Of a DNA stretch of 64,000 nucleotides, positions 18,924 to 29,048 are shown one piece after another. How positions within the stretch are numbered: position 1 is the first letter of the stretch; each line of letters opens with the position of its first letter. The notes under the pieces are model-generated. The model searched no databases, was not told where the DNA came from, and saw only the letters and a list, made by a program, of their open reading frames with translations. The position numbers and the translations under genes are program-made. The DNA comes from Thioclava sp. GXIMD4216 (GTDB lineage Bacteria > Pseudomonadota > Alphaproteobacteria > Rhodobacterales > Rhodobacteraceae), in assembly GCF_037949285.1 (NCBI RefSeq), contig NZ_CP149926.1:468501-532500 (forward strand), written 5' to 3'.

Positions 18924-18949
18924 AAAAGCCGCCCTTGCAGAGCGGCTTT
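18924..18949 (-). terminator. Intrinsic terminator after the chemoreceptor gene
   Basis: The 8-bp stem AAAGCCGC/GCGGCTTT with a 9-base loop is followed by TTTTC on the minus strand. It lies 16 bases after the chemoreceptor stop and separates it from the DUF6525 gene. Confidence 0.8.
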
Positions 18950-18964
18950 CAATGGGGCGAAACC

Positions 18965-21052
18965 TCAGAAGTCTTCCCAGTCATCGTTGATATCAGGACC
19001 ATTGGCCTGTTTCTTGATAACAGGCTGTGGTGCCGGTTTGACGGCGGTCTTCATAGGGGCTGCCGGTTTTGCGTTAGACGGGACAGGCTTTGGCGTTGAA
19101 GCGGCGCTCCACGATCCCGACCGGTTTTCCGACGTTTTGGAGACGGGCTGACAGAGTTTGAATTGCGCGGTGGAGCTTCGCAGATCACTTGCGGCAAGTG
19201 TCAGTTGCTTGCTGGCCATCAGCGTGTCCTGGAAAAGTGCCGTATTTTGCTGGCTATTGGCATCCAGATGCGCGACCGAATTGTTGATCTCGGACACACC
19301 GGCAGATTGTTCGGTGGCCGAACGGGCAATATCCGAAACATGGTGCGAAATGCGCGATACCGATGCGGCGATCCGTTGCAAGGCGCTGCCTGCTTCGTTG
19401 ACCATTGTTGCGCCCTTGGACACGTGGTCCCCGCTTTCCGAAATCAAAGTGTTGATTTCCCGAGCGGCTTCCGATGACCGTTGCGCCAATGCGCGCACTT
19501 CCGAAGCCACCACAGCAAAACCGCGACCGGCCTCCCCTGCGCGGGCAGCTTCTACCCCGGCATTGAGTGCCAGAAGATTGGTCTGGAAGGCGATATCGTC
19601 AATCACATCGATGATCCGCGAGATCCGGCCAGAGCTGTCCTGAATTTGCTGCATCGCATCCACGGCTTGCGAAACAACATCTCCGCTACGTTCGGCCTCG
19701 CCACGGGCTTCCTGCACGACCTTGTCGGCCTCTGTCGCGCCTTGAGCGGCTTGCTGGACGGAAGAGGTCAGTTCTTGCAGGGCTGCGGCTGTTTCTTCCA
19801 GAGTCGCCGCGGTGGTTTCTGTCTTGCGGGCGACATCTTCGGACGAGGCCGTGATATCAAGCCCCTGCTGTTCGATCACCTCGGCAGTCTGGCTGATTGT
19901 CCCGATGAGACTTTCCAGCTTGGTGACCGTACGATTGAAGTCATTGCGCAGTGTTTCATACTCTGCCGGAAATGCTGTTTCCAGCCGGCGGGTCAGATCG
20001 CCCTCTGCCAGAGCGTTCAGAGCAATGGCCAGTTCGGAAACCACCTTACGCTGTTTGTCGGCATTGGCTTCCCGTTCGGCATCGCTTTGGGCGCGCATAA
20101 GGTCACGCTCGGCCTGATCGGCGGCGCTGCGCTCCATCTCGCGGCGTTCGGCGGCAAGGGCCTCTGTTTCGCGATGGCGACGCTCTTCCTCGGCCTGGGC
20201 CTTCAGGGCCTCCTGCTCCGCCTTATGGCGGCTGGCTTCCTGTTCCATTTCTGCGCCACGACGGATCGACATCTGGAAGGTCTCGACCGCCCGCGCCATT
20301 TCCCCGATTTCGTCTTTTTGCCCCGTGAAAGGAACGGCACTGTCCACATCACCATCCGACAGACGCCCCATACGCAGCTTCAGATCGTGGATCGGAGCGG
20401 TTACAGAACGGGCGATCAGCCAGCAGACCAGTCCGACAAGGATGAAACCGGCAATGAAGATGGCTGCGGCAATATTGCGGATCTGGGCGATCTGGGCCTG
20501 AATATCTTCGATATAGGAGCCGGTAGCGATGACCCAGCCCCAGGGTTCGAAGGCGCGGGCATAGCTGATTTTCGGAATCTGTTCGTCTGCGCCATCATCT
20601 CCGGTGCGTTTCGAACTGTAATGCAACAGCCCGCCGCCTGCTGTGGCAAGATCGCGCAGATCGCGATAGACATAAATACCGTTTGGATCGGTGAACTGGC
20701 TCTGGTCCTGACCGGCGCGCTGGGGATCACGGCCATGCGCGACAAGTTTCATATCATTCGTAAAAGCAAAAAGATAATTGCCGTCATCATAGCGGGCGGC
20801 GTTCAGAATCCGCGCGCCTTCCGCTTTGGCCCCATCAAGCGTGCGTCGGCCCTTGGCAACGTCTTCTTGCAGGGCGACAAGCTGGCTGACATTGCTATCG
20901 ACAACATCGCGAAGATGGGCCTCGCGCATCTCATATGTATTTCTGACCATAAAGCTGAACATGGTGACCGCAATGGCCAGGCTGGTCAGAACGGAAAATA
21001 CGATAATCGAATAAATCCGCGTGGAAATCCGCAGATTCGAGACAAACTTCAT
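18965..21052 (-). CDS. Methyl-accepting chemotaxis protein with periplasmic Cache domain
   Basis: A 695-residue transmembrane chemoreceptor. The ATG at 21052 has AGGAG seven bases upstream. Order: membrane segment about 12-36, single-Cache-like periplasmic sensor containing the [16 protein letters not shown] motif, second membrane segment ([16 protein letters not shown]), HAMP domain, a long Glu/Arg-rich coiled coil, and an MCP signalling domain with the hairpin tip [20 protein letters not shown]. It ends in DWEDF, matching the xWxxF pentapeptide that tethers CheR/CheB in E. coli receptors. No che genes are adjacent. The Cache type suggests a small organic acid ligand, which is inference. Confidence 0.93.
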   Translation of the reverse strand: MKFVSNLRISTRIYSIIVFSVLTSLAIAVTMFSFMVRNTYEMREAHLRDVVDSNVSQLVALQEDVAKGRRTLDGAKAEGARILNAARYDDGNYLFAFTNDMKLVAHGRDPQRAGQDQSQFTDPNGIYVYRDLRDLATAGGGLLHYSSKRTGDDGADEQIPKISYARAFEPWGWVIATGSYIEDIQAQIAQIRNIAAAIFIAGFILVGLVCWLIARSVTAPIHDLKLRMGRLSDGDVDSAVPFTGQKDEIGEMARAVETFQMSIRRGAEMEQEASRHKAEQEALKAQAEEERRHRETEALAAERREMERSAADQAERDLMRAQSDAEREANADKQRKVVSELAIALNALAEGDLTRRLETAFPAEYETLRNDFNRTVTKLESLIGTISQTAEVIEQQGLDITASSEDVARKTETTAATLEETAAALQELTSSVQQAAQGATEADKVVQEARGEAERSGDVVSQAVDAMQQIQDSSGRISRIIDVIDDIAFQTNLLALNAGVEAARAGEAGRGFAVVASEVRALAQRSSEAAREINTLISESGDHVSKGATMVNEAGSALQRIAASVSRISHHVSDIARSATEQSAGVSEINNSVAHLDANSQQNTALFQDTLMASKQLTLAASDLRSSTAQFKLCQPVSKTSENRSGSWSAASTPKPVPSNAKPAAPMKTAVKPAPQPVIKKQANGPDINDDWEDF

Positions 21053-21187
21053 GACAACACTCCTGATATCACCAGAAGAGGTTGTAAACGAAACTCGTGA
21101 ATCCTTTCTTGCCAGCCGCCTTTTCACGCGCGCGCCGGACAGGAAAACATATATTTCCAGAGTGTTTTTTCGATCTTCGCGCAAAGA

Positions 21188-21215
21188 AAAACCCGCCAAG
21201 GTTGCGGCGGGTTTT
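21188..21215 (-). terminator. Intrinsic terminator after the polyamine operon
   Basis: A 10-bp stem AAAACCCGCC/GGCGGGTTTT with an 8-base loop lies 25 bases after the carboxynorspermidine synthase stop. On the minus strand it is followed by TTTTTCTTT. Confidence 0.8.
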
Positions 21216-21239
21216 CTGTATCATCTCATGACTGTAGAC

Positions 21240-22484
21240 TCAGGCATTCCATGCCTTGTCTTCGCCACCAATGCCGCCAATCTGCACGCGGGTCGGCAGA
21301 CCGATCTTGTCGAGGATGGTGAAGAAGGGCTTGGGATCCAGCTCTTCGACGTTCTTCATCGTCTTGGCATCCCATTCGCCCGAGGCCACCAGCATGGCAG
21401 CCGCCACCGGCGGCACACCTGCCGTATAGGAGATGCCCTGCGAGCCGACTTCCTCATAGGCCTCTTTGTGGTCGGCCACGTTATAGACGAACAGCTCGAC
21501 ATCCTTGCCGTCTTTCGTGCCCTTCACCAGATCACCGATACAGGTCTTGCCGGTATAATCAGGTGCCAGCGAAGACGGATCGGGCAGCACGGCCTTCACG
21601 ACCTTCAGCGGCACCACTTCCTGACCTTCGGCGGTTTTCACCGGCTGCTCGGACAAGAGGCCCAGCGATTTCAGCACCGTGAAAACGTTGATATAATGGT
21701 CACCGAAGCCCATCCAGAAACGCACATCGGCCTGCGGATAGTTGGTTGCCAGCGAATGCACCTCGTCATGGCCCGACTGATAGGCCTTGGAGGGGCCCAC
21801 CACCGGAAGATCCCATGTCTTGCCCGAGGCAAACATCGAGGTTTCCTTCCATTTCTGGTCTTCCCAGTAATAGACGGTGCCGGTGAATTCGCGGAAGTTG
21901 ATCTCGGGGTCGAAGTTCGTCGCGAAATAGCGGCCATGCGAGCCCGCGTTGATATCGACGATATCGATCGACTTCACTTCGTCCATCTGGTCGATGGCGA
22001 AACGCGCATAGGCATTCACCACGCCCGGATCGAAGCCCGCGCCCAGAATGGCGGTGATGCCCTTCTCGGTGCAGGTATCGCGGCGCTTCCACTCGTAATT
22101 GGCATACCACGGCGGCGTCTCGCAGATCTTCTCGGGCTCTTCATGGATCGCGGTGTCGATATAGGCGGCGCCGGTCTCGATGCAGGCGTCCAGCACATAC
22201 ATATTCACGAAGGCAGAGCCTACATTGATGACGATCTGCGCATCCACCTTGCGGATCAGATCAGTCACGGCCGCCGTGTCGCGCGCATTGACTTCATGCG
22301 TGTCGAACGTGCCGTCGACTTTCATCGCCTTCTTCTCGTGAACACTGGCAACGATGGCATCGCATTTCGACTTCGTGCGCGACGCGATATGCAGCGCCCC
22401 GAACACATCGTTGTTTTGCGCGCATTTATGCGCCACGACCTGCGCCACGCCACCGGCACCGATGATGAGCACGTTCTTTTTCAC
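21240..22484 (-). CDS. Carboxynorspermidine/carboxyspermidine synthase (saccharopine dehydrogenase family)
   Basis: The 414-residue NADPH-dependent enzyme condenses a diamine with aspartate semialdehyde to carboxynorspermidine or carboxyspermidine. It starts with a Rossmann motif VLIIGAGGVAQVVAHKCAQN (about 5-24) and has the family segments DACIETGAAYIDTA and ILGAGFDPGVVNAYARFA. The start is GTG at 22484 with GGAG upstream. It follows nspC by 49 bases on the same strand, which fixes the function as polyamine synthesis rather than lysine metabolism. Whether the product is spermidine or norspermidine cannot be read from sequence. Confidence 0.9.
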   Translation of the reverse strand: MKKNVLIIGAGGVAQVVAHKCAQNNDVFGALHIASRTKSKCDAIVASVHEKKAMKVDGTFDTHEVNARDTAAVTDLIRKVDAQIVINVGSAFVNMYVLDACIETGAAYIDTAIHEEPEKICETPPWYANYEWKRRDTCTEKGITAILGAGFDPGVVNAYARFAIDQMDEVKSIDIVDINAGSHGRYFATNFDPEINFREFTGTVYYWEDQKWKETSMFASGKTWDLPVVGPSKAYQSGHDEVHSLATNYPQADVRFWMGFGDHYINVFTVLKSLGLLSEQPVKTAEGQEVVPLKVVKAVLPDPSSLAPDYTGKTCIGDLVKGTKDGKDVELFVYNVADHKEAYEEVGSQGISYTAGVPPVAAAMLVASGEWDAKTMKNVEELDPKPFFTILDKIGLPTRVQIGGIGGEDKAWNA

Positions 22485-22533
22485 TTCGGCTGTCTCCTTT
22501 TTCTCTTGGACAGGGGAAGGGGGCTTTTAACCC

Positions 22534-23631
22534 TCAGGACAACGAAGACCGGTAGTCTTCGTAGGTGAATTCGCGGACCGGCGTGATGGTGCCGTCCTTC
22601 TCGCGGATGGCAATGGCGGGCATGGCCACACCGTTGAACCAGTTCTTCTTGACCATCGTATAGCCTGCCGCATCGGCAATGCTGATACGGTCGCCAATTT
22701 CCAGCGGCGCGTCAAAACGGGCATCGCCAAAGATATCACCCGCAAGGCAGGTTTTGCCCGCAATCTGATATTCATGCGCGCCATTCTGCGGCAGTTTCGC
22801 CGTTTCGCGATAGATCAGCAGGTCCAGCATATGCGCCTCGATCGAGCTATCGACAATCGCGACCTTCTTGCCGTTATCGACGATATCCAGCACGGTGACC
22901 TCAAGGCTGGCGGTCTTGGTGATCGAGGCCTCGCCCGGTTCCAGATAGACCTGCACGCCGAGGCTTTGGGAAAACGCCTTCAGACGGGCGGCCAGTTTTT
23001 CAAGCGGGTAGCCCTCGCCGGTGAAATGGATACCGCCGCCAAGGCTGACCCAATCGAGCTTTTTCAGGAAAGACCCGAATTCGGTCTCGATCCGCGTCAA
23101 CTGGCTGTCGAACAGGTCGAAATCGCCATTCTCGCAGTTGTAATGGATCATCACGCCGGAAATCCGGTCAAGCGCGCTTTCCAGACGCTCCAGATCCCAT
23201 TCGCCCAAGCGCGAGAATTGCCGCGCGGGGTCTGCCAGATCAAACCCCGAGGTCGAGAACCGCGGGTTCAGCCGCAGACCGGACTGGATGCCTTTGGCCT
23301 GCGCCTTGGCGGCGAAACGGTCGAGCTGGCTGAGCGAGTTGAAGATGATCTTATCGGCATAGGAAATCGCCTCGTCGATCTCGTGATCGGCCCAAGCCAC
23401 GGAATAGGCATGGGTTTCCTTGCCGAATTTCTCATGCCCCAGATGCAACTCGTAAAGCGAGGAAGACGTCGTGCCATCCATATAGTCGCGCATCGTGTCA
23501 AACACCGACCAAGTGGCAAAGCATTTCAGCGCCAAAAGCGCCTTGGCGCCCGATAGCTCCCGCAGGCGCGCGACCTTTTCCATATTCTGGACCAGCTTTG
23601 CGCGATCAAGCAGATAGAATGGCGTTTGCAT
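22534..23631 (-). CDS. nspC: Carboxynorspermidine decarboxylase NspC
   Basis: NspC is a PLP-dependent alanine-racemase-fold enzyme that decarboxylates carboxy(nor)spermidine to (nor)spermidine. From the ATG at 23631 (GGAG seven bases upstream) it has 365 residues. The PLP lysine is in LLALKCFATW (Lys36), and the conserved GGGIHFTGEGYP and [12 protein letters not shown] motifs follow. It is the first gene of a two-gene operon with the synthase. This pathway replaces SAM-decarboxylase-based spermidine synthesis in many Alphaproteobacteria. Confidence 0.94.
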   Translation of the reverse strand: MQTPFYLLDRAKLVQNMEKVARLRELSGAKALLALKCFATWSVFDTMRDYMDGTTSSSLYELHLGHEKFGKETHAYSVAWADHEIDEAISYADKIIFNSLSQLDRFAAKAQAKGIQSGLRLNPRFSTSGFDLADPARQFSRLGEWDLERLESALDRISGVMIHYNCENGDFDLFDSQLTRIETEFGSFLKKLDWVSLGGGIHFTGEGYPLEKLAARLKAFSQSLGVQVYLEPGEASITKTASLEVTVLDIVDNGKKVAIVDSSIEAHMLDLLIYRETAKLPQNGAHEYQIAGKTCLAGDIFGDARFDAPLEIGDRISIADAAGYTMVKKNWFNGVAMPAIAIREKDGTITPVREFTYEDYRSSLS

Positions 23632-23718
23632 AGGGCATCTCCGGATATCGGGGCATTCGTTTGGCCATATAGGGCCGATATACCCCGCCCGCAAGCGAAG
23701 CCTTTATGACGGAAGGCT

Positions 23719-24423
23719 TCAGTCCACCTTCAGGCGCGACGGTTCAACCGCCAGCGTATAGCCCTTGCGGGCAATGTTGCGCACCAGCAGCTCGGCCACA
23801 AGCTGGTTGCCCAGACTGTCGCGCAGCCGCTTGATACGAGTGGCGCCTGCGGCTTCCTCACAATCGGCCTCGGGTTTGCCGCTGATCATCGCCTCGATCT
23901 GGATGCCGGTCAGAATGTCATCATCCAGCCGCGCCTCGGCCAGAACGGCCAGAGTCTCAATCGCGGCAGGGGTCAGGGTAAAGCCCATGTCATTCAGCAT
24001 CACCATATTCTCGGCCCGCAGGATGCGCAGGGATTGCACCTCGATGCCCTGACGGCTGATCTCGGCCATACGTTTGTTCTGCGCGATGATCATGATCAGG
24101 AAGACCAGCGCCACCACCAGAAGCGCCGTGGCAAAGACCAGTAGGATGAAGATGATCATCCGGTAGCTTTGCAGCACCTCGGAAAAGGCCGTGCCCGATT
24201 GCGCCAGCACCTCCAGAAGGCGCAGCTGGGTGGGCTGGGTCAGCGCGTCATTGGCGACAAAGATCTGCTCGACCCGCGTGTTGAAGGCATCCGCATCCGG
24301 CAGCGCCAGAAACAGCAGCGCCGCCGCCAGCCCCAGAATGGTGGTGATGGCCACCACGCCCCAGATCAGCGCCCGCTGCCCTGTCCGTAGCCCCTCAGTA
24401 ACGGAGGAAATAGCTTCCCGCAC
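23719..24423 (-). CDS. Membrane-anchored winged-helix-like protein
   Basis: A 234-residue protein with two clear membrane segments (about 18-41 and 88-114), a roughly 46-residue extracytoplasmic loop and a cytoplasmic C-terminal domain (about 115-234). The C-terminal part, with LTPAAIETLAVLAE, ATRIKRLRDSLG and RNIARKGYTLAV, looks like an OmpR/ToxR-type winged helix including the wing RKGYTLAV. This would be a one-component membrane regulator with the DNA-binding domain at the C-terminal end, the reverse of ToxR/CadC. Family and function are inferred. It overlaps the next gene upstream by 29 bases. Confidence 0.6.
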   Translation of the reverse strand: MREAISSVTEGLRTGQRALIWGVVAITTILGLAAALLFLALPDADAFNTRVEQIFVANDALTQPTQLRLLEVLAQSGTAFSEVLQSYRMIIFILLVFATALLVVALVFLIMIIAQNKRMAEISRQGIEVQSLRILRAENMVMLNDMGFTLTPAAIETLAVLAEARLDDDILTGIQIEAMISGKPEADCEEAAGATRIKRLRDSLGNQLVAELLVRNIARKGYTLAVEPSRLKVD

Positions 24424-24679
24424 TTTGCTTCCTTTTTTCCAGCCCGTCGTCCCCGAATACGGAAACGATATTGAGTAGCGTCCAGCCGCCGCGTTTCAGG
24501 CGCGGTGCCAGCGCAGCCCGCGCCGCATCACGGCTGCAGGCAGTGTCGGGGAGTTTCGCAACCCCGTAATGCAGCCGCAAGGGATCGTCCTGCTTGGCCT
24601 TGTAATCGGCATAACAGTCCGCATGCGCAGGGGCTGCAAGGGCACATATAAGTGCGAGGATGATGGCAACAGGTTTCAT
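24395..24679 (-). CDS. Small exported protein of unknown function
   Basis: From MKPVAIILALICALAAPAHA at 24679 this is a 94-residue protein with a clear signal peptide cleaved after AHA. The mature part starts DCYADYKAKQDDPLRLHYG and contains two cysteines that could form a disulfide. I recall similar small proteins in Rhodobacterales genomes but know of no function. Its end overlaps the membrane winged-helix gene, so the two are probably co-expressed. The ribosome site is weak (CCGGCC). Confidence 0.65.
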   Translation of the reverse strand: MKPVAIILALICALAAPAHADCYADYKAKQDDPLRLHYGVAKLPDTACSRDAARAALAPRLKRGGWTLLNIVSVFGDDGLEKRKQSAGSYFLRY

Positions 24680-24887
24680 AGGCCGGATTTTGCGCAAGAG
24701 CGCTTTGCCATTCAATAGCAAAGGCTTTTTAGGCGGATGTTATCCGATGACACGCTGTTGATCCGCATGGTTCTGCCGATGATATCCAATGACAACGCGG
24801 CGATATTGCCTGTCTGGCGGGAGACAGCGCATCAGGGGCTATCCGCTTCGCAACTGTGCCGGAGCCTGTTCTATCAGGAGTTAGACC

Positions 24888-25358
24888 ATGTCCCTCTCGA
24901 CCCGCGTTATTGCCGCAACGACGGCCCTTGCGCTGAGCCTTGCCGCCGTTTCCCCCGCCGCCGCGATGGATTCCGACCAGAAGAAAGCGCTCGGTGTCCT
25001 GATCGGGATCGGCGCAGCCGCTGTGCTGATCGACAATATGAATGACAAGAGCAGCAAACGAGACAGCCAGCCCAGACCGCCCGCCTATAGCTGGGATGAC
25101 CGCGGCGATTCCCGTTGGAATGAAAGCCGTCATGACAGGCGGTATGATCGCGCGCCAAGCTATGCGCAATCTTGTGCCATGAAGGTGCGCACCAATCGCG
25201 GTCTGGCCGAGGTTGTCGATAGACGCTGCGCGGAACGCACGGCAGACCGCCGACTGCCCCAGAGCTGCCTGATCGACATCCATAGGGGCGGGCGCACGCA
25301 GACCGTTTACGGCCAGAACTGCCTTGCGGATCGCGGAGTCCGCATGCGCCGCCACTAG
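24888..25358 (+). CDS. Exported basic protein of unknown function
   Basis: A 156-residue protein with a signal peptide ending at AAAM (about residue 27), then a short hydrophobic segment (KALGVLIGIGAAAVLIDNM) and an Arg/Asp-rich middle. The C-terminal part has four cysteines (CAMKVRTNRG, RRCAER, SCLIDIHRG, NCLADRG), suggesting disulfides. AGGAG lies seven bases before the ATG. I do not recognise a function. The 208 bases between this gene and the divergent exported-protein start at 24679 hold no clear regulatory motif that I can see. Confidence 0.75.
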   Translation: MSLSTRVIAATTALALSLAAVSPAAAMDSDQKKALGVLIGIGAAAVLIDNMNDKSSKRDSQPRPPAYSWDDRGDSRWNESRHDRRYDRAPSYAQSCAMKVRTNRGLAEVVDRRCAERTADRRLPQSCLIDIHRGGRTQTVYGQNCLADRGVRMRRH

Positions 25359-25446
25359 GCACAGCCTCCGCTGCGGCTTGTCGGGCGTGACAGATCGTCG
25401 GGCATTGCAGATTGTCGGGGACCGGTGGGATGTGCAAAAACAGCAT

Positions 25447-26079
25447 ATGAACACAAAAACTTCCCCCGATTATTCCTTCGAGGCCGCGGCGCATGCCCGC
25501 GGCTTTGTCTCTGTGGCTGGTGTCGACGAGGTCGGACGCGGGCCGCTTTGTGGCCCCGTAACGGCGGCGGCGGTCATTCTGGACCCCGCCCATATCCCCG
25601 AGGGGCTCAATGATTCCAAAAAACTCAGCGCCAAACGCCGCGCCGAGTTGGTCGAGGCGATCAAGGCACATGCTATATGGTGTGTGGCCCATGCCAGCGT
25701 CGAGGAAATCGACGCGCTCAATATCTACCACGCCTCGCATCTTGCGATGGTGCGCGCCGTGGAGGGGCTGTCGCAACAGGCCGACCACGCGCTTGTTGAC
25801 GGGAATCGCGTGCCGAAAGATCTCCGGATCAGCGCGGAACCGATCGTCAAAGGTGACGGGCGCTCGGTGTCGATTGCGGCGGCCTCGATCCTTGCCAAAG
25901 AGGAACGCGATGCGCTGATGGTGTCGCTGGCGCAACAGTATCCACAGTATGGCTGGGAGCAGAACGCAGGTTACCCTACGGCGCAACATCTTGCCGCCCT
26001 TCAGGAATTTGGTGTGACCCCAGTACATCGGAAAAGCTTCAAGCCCGTCCACAATATCTTGTGCCAAGTCAAAATATAG
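25447..26079 (+). CDS. rnhB: Ribonuclease HII
   Basis: RNase HII nicks DNA 5' of embedded ribonucleotides and degrades RNA in RNA-DNA hybrids. The chosen start gives 210 residues. The GVDEVGRGPLCGPV motif carries the catalytic Asp and Glu, and the later acidic residues are in HALVDGNR and the ASILAKEERD segment. The in-frame extension to 25324 overlaps the previous gene and is unlikely. The ribosome site before 25447 is weak. It is followed by ccrM across a 170-base gap. Confidence 0.94.
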   Translation: MNTKTSPDYSFEAAAHARGFVSVAGVDEVGRGPLCGPVTAAAVILDPAHIPEGLNDSKKLSAKRRAELVEAIKAHAIWCVAHASVEEIDALNIYHASHLAMVRAVEGLSQQADHALVDGNRVPKDLRISAEPIVKGDGRSVSIAAASILAKEERDALMVSLAQQYPQYGWEQNAGYPTAQHLAALQEFGVTPVHRKSFKPVHNILCQVKI

Positions 26080-26129
26080 CCCTCTGGTGCAATTAAAGAA
26101 ATTGACGCTTCGGGCCGGTTCCGCCATGT

Positions 26130-26138
26130 TTATCCACA
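26130..26138 (+). promoter_or_regulatory. DnaA box upstream of ccrM
   Basis: Perfect TTATCCACA in the rnhB-ccrM intergenic region, 112 bases before the ccrM ATG. Apart from the three in the putative oriC, it is the only perfect non-coding DnaA box I found in the window. Confidence 0.7.
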
Positions 26139-26168
26139 CAAGATCGGCAAAAATGTCGGCACGTATAG

Positions 26169-27365
<1,197 letters not shown>

Positions 27366-27459
27366 TCCACGGCAAGCTACGGAATAAGACCCCTTGGCCT
27401 TCCGGCCTCGGGGCCATGACCGCCAGCGCCCATGTTTACTGCCACAGGGCGCTACCTTG

Positions 27460-27487
27460 CCCCGCCGACTGCCGGCGGGGTCTTTTT
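27460..27487 (+). terminator. Intrinsic terminator downstream of ccrM
   Basis: An 8-bp GC stem CCCCGCCG/CGGCGGGG with loop ACTGC is followed by TCTTTTT, about 95 bases after the ccrM stop and just before the convergent marR-type gene. Confidence 0.8.
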
Positions 27488-27503
27488 GACTCGATTGATG
27501 GTG

Positions 27504-27959
27504 TTATTTGCCGTTCTGCCCGACAGCTTCCAACTTGGCGCGCAATTCGCGCATGACGGGCAGCGCCTGACGCACTTTTTCCGGCCCGATGTCGCGCACG
27601 ATATCGGTGATCACCGGCATCAGCGCCGCAAAGGCGGCGTCGCGGGCGGATTTCCCTGCCGGGCTGATCGACACGAATTTGCGCCGCGCATCATCCCAGT
27701 CGGGACGGATATGCACATGCCCCGCCCAGACGAGTTTGGACAGGGTATTGGTCATCGCGCCACGCGTCACATGGAAGGTCGCCGCAAGCTGGGCCGGTGT
27801 GCGCTCTTCCGACAGATAGGCCAGATGGTTGAGCACCGAGAAATGCGACAGCTCCATGCCCTTGGGCAGCACACGGCTGACGACGTTGCGCGCCAGCTGG
27901 TCGGCCATGAAAACCTCGGAAAACAGGGCTGCCGCAAGAGGGTCGAATTGCTCGCTCAC
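27504..27959 (-). CDS. MarR family transcriptional regulator
   Basis: A 151-residue winged-helix regulator. The pattern LSHFSVLNHLAYLSEERTPAQLAATFHVTRGAMTNTLSKLVWAGHV, with the wing DDARRKFVSISPAG, is typical MarR, binding DNA as a dimer. The effector and targets are unknown. It follows grxC by 12 bases on the minus strand, so the two may form an operon, which would suggest a redox or stress role (inference). It converges with ccrM. Confidence 0.9.
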   Translation of the reverse strand: MSEQFDPLAAALFSEVFMADQLARNVVSRVLPKGMELSHFSVLNHLAYLSEERTPAQLAATFHVTRGAMTNTLSKLVWAGHVHIRPDWDDARRKFVSISPAGKSARDAAFAALMPVITDIVRDIGPEKVRQALPVMRELRAKLEAVGQNGK

Positions 27960-27971
27960 TGGCCTGTGCCC

Positions 27972-28229
27972 TTAACCGGCCAGCATCGGGTCAAGCTGAC
28001 CCTTGGCATCCAGCGCATGCAGGTCGTCGCAGCCACCCACATGGATATCGCCGATGAAGATCTGCGGCACGGACCGTTTGCCACCCGCGCGATTGGTCAT
28101 CGCCAGACGCAGGTCGGGATCGGCACCGACATCGGTTTCTTCATAAGCCACGCCTTTCTTGTCCAGAAGCCGCTTGGCGGCGATGCAATAGGGGCAGGTC
28201 CGGGTGGTGTAAATCTCGACGCGTTTCAT
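27972..28229 (-). CDS. grxC: Glutaredoxin 3
   Basis: An 85-residue dithiol glutaredoxin that reduces disulfides and glutathionylated proteins using glutathione. The active site CPYC is at residues 12-15, followed by the GSH-binding segments SVPQIFIGD and GGCDDL. Length and sequence are those of the GrxC family. It lies between comF and the marR-type gene on the same strand. Confidence 0.95.
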   Translation of the reverse strand: MKRVEIYTTRTCPYCIAAKRLLDKKGVAYEETDVGADPDLRLAMTNRAGGKRSVPQIFIGDIHVGGCDDLHALDAKGQLDPMLAG

Positions 28230-28265
28230 ATCGGTTCCTTTCGGGTCAGGGCGATTTACCGCGAT

Positions 28266-29048
28266 CTAGGGATCTTTTGCAACGCGGGCAAGGCACAGGA
28301 CATATATCTTGGGTGCATCTAAAGGTCGTACCGCATCATAGGCGGCGCGTAATGTGGCACCCGAGGTCATCACGTCATCAATCAGAACGATCTTGCGGCC
28401 TTTCGCCCGATCTGCCCGTTTCGGATGCAGGGCAAAGACGCCTGCCACATTCTCGGCGCGCTGTTTGCGGTCCAGTCCCTCTTGCGGCGGGGTCATCCTG
28501 ATGCGCCGGAGCAGATCGACACAGAGTTCGCCGCCTGTCTCGCGGGCGAGAGCCTGCGCCAGAAGCGCGGCCTGATTGTATTTGCGCCTGATCAGCCGGA
28601 AGCGATGCAGCGGAACGGGCACCAGAAGACAGGTCTCGTCCAGAATATCCCGCCCCGCCTCGGCCATCCAGCGCCCGAAAGGACGGGCAAGTTCGGTGCG
28701 GTCGCCATGTTTGAAGCCCAGGATCATGGCGCGGGCGGTCCCGTCATAGCGCAGGGCGGCGCGCGCTTTGTCCCAAGGGGGCGGAGTGCGCAGGCAGGCG
28801 TCGCATTGTTCGATGCGGTCCGACTGGCCGGGGAGAGGGGCACCGCAGGTCTCGCAGGACAGCCCGCGAATGAACCCCGTTCGGGGCCAGCAGTCAGGGC
28901 ACAGCACGCCTTCCTCTGAGACCGGTGCCTGACAGGCGATGCATAGCGGCGGGTAGATCAGACGCAGAGCCGCCCGTGCCTGACGGCGCAGCCCTGCAAT
29001 CGCCTCTGGTCTTCGGGGCGCTTCGGAATTACTCTTCGGCCTTATCAT
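28266..29048 (-). CDS. ComF family phosphoribosyltransferase-like protein
   Basis: A 260-residue protein with an N-terminal double zinc ribbon (cysteine pairs in CIACQAP, CPDCW, CETCGAP and CDAC, about 36-84) and a C-terminal type I phosphoribosyltransferase fold with VLIDDVMTSGATL. ComF proteins act in uptake of DNA during natural competence, where studied. GGAGG lies seven bases before the ATG. The start codon shares two bases with the divergent methyltransferase start (CATG at 29046-29049). Confidence 0.9.
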   Translation of the reverse strand: MIRPKSNSEAPRRPEAIAGLRRQARAALRLIYPPLCIACQAPVSEEGVLCPDCWPRTGFIRGLSCETCGAPLPGQSDRIEQCDACLRTPPPWDKARAALRYDGTARAMILGFKHGDRTELARPFGRWMAEAGRDILDETCLLVPVPLHRFRLIRRKYNQAALLAQALARETGGELCVDLLRRIRMTPPQEGLDRKQRAENVAGVFALHPKRADRAKGRKIVLIDDVMTSGATLRAAYDAVRPLDAPKIYVLCLARVAKDP

